From Enterococcus pallens ATCC BAA-351 (GTDB lineage Bacteria > Bacillota > Bacilli > Lactobacillales > Enterococcaceae): a DNA stretch of 64,000 nucleotides. The notes beneath the pieces are model-generated. The model had not been told where the DNA came from and made no database searches. It was given only the letters and a program-made list of their open reading frames with translations. The position numbers and the translations under genes are program-made. Below, in pieces: positions 62,537 to 64,000 of this stretch (position 1 is its first letter; every line of letters begins with the position of its first letter). Location of the stretch: positions 243,501 through 307,500 of the forward strand of contig NZ_ASWD01000006.1 of the NCBI RefSeq assembly GCF_000407485.1, in the 5' to 3' direction.

Positions 62537-62609
62537 CGGTCCCGACGGGATTTGAACCCGCGATCTCCTGCGTGACAGGCAGGCATGTTAACCCCTACAC
62601 CACGGAACC
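62537..62609 (-). tRNA. tRNA-Asp (GUC), copy 1
   Basis: 73 nt, acceptor GGTTCCG/CGGGACC, anticodon GUC in CTGTCAC. Directly followed by CCA (62536-62534), which copy 2 lacks; the spot coincides with the missing tRNA-Phe, so the CCA may be a deletion scar. Confidence 0.97.
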
Positions 62610-62628
62610 AGTTTTTAGTTTTTATAAA

Positions 62629-62702
<74 letters not shown>

Positions 62703-62714
62703 ATAATATTAAAA

Positions 62715-62804
62715 AGGAGGATAAGGGATTCGAACCCTTGCACGGTTTTACCCGCCTGACGGTTTTCAAGACCGTTCCCTTCAGCCGGACTTGGGTAATC
62801 CTCC
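62715..62804 (-). tRNA. tRNA-Ser (UGA), copy 1
   Basis: 90 nt with a long variable arm, anticodon UGA in CTTGAAA, acceptor GGAGGAT/ATCCTCC. The discriminator reads U, not the usual G. Confidence 0.95.
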
Positions 62805-62815
62805 AATGATTAAAA

Positions 62816-62887
62816 TGACCCGTACGGGAATCGAACCCGTGTTACCGCCGTGAAAGGGCGGTGTCTTAACCGCTTGACCAACGGGCC
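62816..62887 (-). tRNA. tRNA-Glu (UUC), copy 2
   Basis: Same 72-nt sequence as copy 1 at 62178; anticodon UUC. Confidence 0.97.
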
Positions 62888-62907
62888 AACATACTTATTT
62901 AAGGGAA

Positions 62908-62981
<74 letters not shown>

Positions 62982-62995
62982 CTTATAAAAACTAA

Positions 62996-63066
62996 AGCGG
63001 GTGACGAGAATCGAACTCGCGACAACAGCTTGGAAGGCTGTGGTTTTACCACTAAACTACACCCGC
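62996..63066 (-). tRNA. tRNA-Gly (UCC), copy 2
   Basis: 71 nt, anticodon UCC, same as copy 1. Confidence 0.97.
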
Positions 63067-63073
63067 AATCTTA

Positions 63074-63146
63074 TGGCGCGGGACAGAATCGAACTGCCGA
63101 CACATGGAGCTTCAATCCATTGCTCTACCAACTGAGCTACCGAGCC
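63074..63146 (-). tRNA. tRNA-Phe (GAA), with acceptor mismatch
   Basis: 73 nt, anticodon GAA in loop TTGAAGC. The acceptor is GGCTCGG against CCGCGCC, leaving a U4-C69 mismatch (plus-strand base 63078) where the common form has CCGAGCC. All other arms are intact. It is the only Phe tRNA in the window. Confidence 0.95.
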
Positions 63147-63149
63147 AAA

Positions 63150-63222
63150 CGGTCCCGACGGGATTTGAACCCGCGATCTCCTGCGTGACAGGCAGGCATG
63201 TTAACCCCTACACCACGGAACC
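63150..63222 (-). tRNA. tRNA-Asp (GUC), copy 2
   Basis: 73 nt, anticodon GUC, CCA not encoded. Confidence 0.97.
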
Positions 63223-63241
63223 AGTTTTTTAATTTTTATAA

Positions 63242-63315
<74 letters not shown>

Positions 63316-63327
63316 ATAATATTAAAA

Positions 63328-63417
63328 AGGAGGATAAGGGATTCGAACCCTTGCACGGTTTTACCCGCCTGACGGTTTTCAAGACCGTTCCCTTCAGCCG
63401 GACTTGGGTAATCCTCC
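63328..63417 (-). tRNA. tRNA-Ser (UGA), copy 2
   Basis: 90 nt, same as copy 1, again with U as discriminator. Confidence 0.95.
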
Positions 63418-63432
63418 ATAAGAAAGCCGCAA

Positions 63433-63506
63433 TGGACCTTGTAGGACTCGAACCTACGACCGGACGGTTATGAGCCGTCTGCTCTAACCAACTGAGCTAA
63501 AGGTCC
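63433..63506 (-). tRNA. tRNA-Ile2 (CAU, lysidine type)
   Basis: 74 nt, anticodon CAU, but body GGACCTTTAGCTCAGTTGG and ACGGCTCATAACCGTC match Gram-positive tRNA-Ile2, in which TilS modifies C34 to lysidine to read AUA. Elongator Met is the neighbouring gene. Confidence 0.85.
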
Positions 63507-63519
63507 AGGCTCGATAAAA

Positions 63520-63593
63520 TCGCGGCGGAGGGGATCGAACCCCCGACCTCCCGGGTATGAACCGGACGCTCTAGCCAGCTGAGCTACACCGCG
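63520..63593 (-). tRNA. Elongator tRNA-Met (CAU)
   Basis: 74 nt, anticodon CAU in TTCATAC, acceptor CGCGGTG/CGCCGCG, body GTAGCTCAGCTGGCTAGAGC as in Gram-positive elongator Met. Confidence 0.9.
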
Positions 63594-63616
63594 AAAATAA
63601 TAATATAAAATTGAAA

Positions 63617-63689
63617 TGGAGCCTAGCGGGATCGAACCGCTGACCTCCTGCGTGCAAAGCAGGCGCTCTCCCAGCTGAGCTAAGGCCCC
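63617..63689 (-). tRNA. tRNA-Ala (UGC)
   Basis: 73 nt, acceptor GGGGCCT, anticodon UGC in TTTGCAC. Contains the G3-U70 type pairing region expected for Ala. Confidence 0.96.
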
Positions 63690-63698
63690 ATCAATTAA

Positions 63699-63772
63699 TC
63701 GGGAAGACAGGATTCGAACCTGCGACCCCTTGGTCCCAAACCAAGTGCTCTACCAAGCTGAGCTACTTCCCG
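63699..63772 (-). tRNA. tRNA-Pro (UGG)
   Basis: 74 nt, acceptor CGGGAAG, anticodon UGG in TTTGGGA. Confidence 0.96.
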
Positions 63773-63777
63773 TATAA

Positions 63778-63851
63778 CGCGCCCAAGAGGAGTCGAACCC
63801 CTAACCTTTTGATCCGTAGTCAAACACTCTATCCAGTTGAGCTATGGGCGC
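63778..63851 (-). tRNA. tRNA-Arg (ACG)
   Basis: 74 nt, acceptor GCGCCCA, anticodon ACG in CTACGGA; A34 is expected to become inosine. Confidence 0.96.
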
Positions 63852-63864
63852 AAAATTTAGTTAA

Positions 63865-63950
63865 TGCCGAGGACCGGAATCGAACCGGTACGGTAATCAC
63901 TTACCGCAGGATTTTAAGTCCTGTGCGTCTGCCAGTTCCGCCACCCCGGC
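63865..63950 (-). tRNA. tRNA-Leu (UAA)
   Basis: 86 nt with a long variable arm, acceptor GCCGGGG, anticodon UAA in CTTAAAA. A substrate of the leuS gene in this window. Confidence 0.96.
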
Positions 63951-63973
63951 GTCTTTCCCCTGGTCTTCAGGAA

Positions 63974-64000
63974 AGCGGAAAACGGGGTTCGAACCCGCGA
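63974..64000 (-). tRNA. Partial tRNA, probably Gly, cut by window edge
   Basis: Only the 3' end is present: T arm CGGGTTCGAACCCCG and acceptor end TTTCCGC with discriminator U. This resembles tRNA-Gly (GCC) of Firmicutes (GCGGAAG start), but the anticodon lies outside. Confidence 0.7.

Overview
The window is a stretch of a low-to-middle GC Firmicute chromosome, most likely an Enterococcus. The evidence is an efaCBA-type manganese transporter, a SAM-III (SMK) riboswitch before metK, a MurE ligase with the lysine-type DDPN motif, a Leu T-box before leuS, agmatine deiminase, pyruvate formate-lyase, and a dense Gram-positive tRNA cluster. I cannot fix the species. The agmatine locus is incomplete compared with the E. 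faecalis agu operon, so it is probably not E. faecalis.

Layout. 1-7.3 kb: end of a YhaO-type nuclease gene, a MarR-flavodoxin-FMN_bind operon, an Rgg regulator, a GNAT enzyme, and a run of regulators with GyrI-like ligand-binding domains (MerR, AraC, stand-alone). 7.4-13.6 kb: an HTH-AbrB fusion regulator with an ABC transporter, a DUF805 membrane protein ending in a 12x Ser-Asn-Glu-Thr tail, a TPM-domain membrane protein, GNAT, VOC and zinc-ribbon-like proteins. 13.6-19.3 kb: a MerR gene with a textbook 19-bp-spacer promoter, a second degraded copy of that promoter with a gene remnant 0.96 kb away, an unknown lysine-tailed protein, TraX, and a duplicated HTH/membrane-protein module of which one copy has decayed. 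19.3-28.9 kb: agmatine deiminase, a LuxR regulator, an amino acid/amine transporter, pflB (pflA is not next to it), three tandem ~155-bp structured repeats, a DMT transporter and an aldo/keto reductase. 28.9-37.2 kb: MsrA with an extra N-terminal domain, then the complete dga (D-glucosaminate) operon dgaABCDEF with its sigma-54 activator dgaR and a clear -24/-12 promoter.

37.3-53.2 kb: YheA-family protein, class A PBP, RluA-type pseudouridine synthase, a LysM cell-wall protein, a P-type cation ATPase preceded by a 22-codon leader peptide and an intrinsic terminator, a MurJ/YtgP-type flippase divergent from murE, efaCBA under a 24-bp palindromic operator, and glycerol dehydrogenase. 53.2-64 kb: leuS with T-box, a PAP2 phosphatase, the mnmL-mnmM tRNA-modification pair, EstA-type esterase, a DHA2 efflux pump, metK with SMK box, then 20 complete tRNA genes and one partial tRNA gene, all on the minus strand, with an internal block duplication.

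The best candidate for something undescribed is the cation-ATPase leader at 42.83-43.03 kb. A tiny ORF starting Met-Asp-Pro-Asp and holding five consecutive Tyr codons is followed directly by an intrinsic terminator before the ATPase. This resembles the logic of enterobacterial MgtL, where acidic/proline N-termini destabilise ribosomes at low Mg2+. The second candidate is the tandem repeat after pflB, whose middle copy has a different apical sequence that still forms a hairpin.
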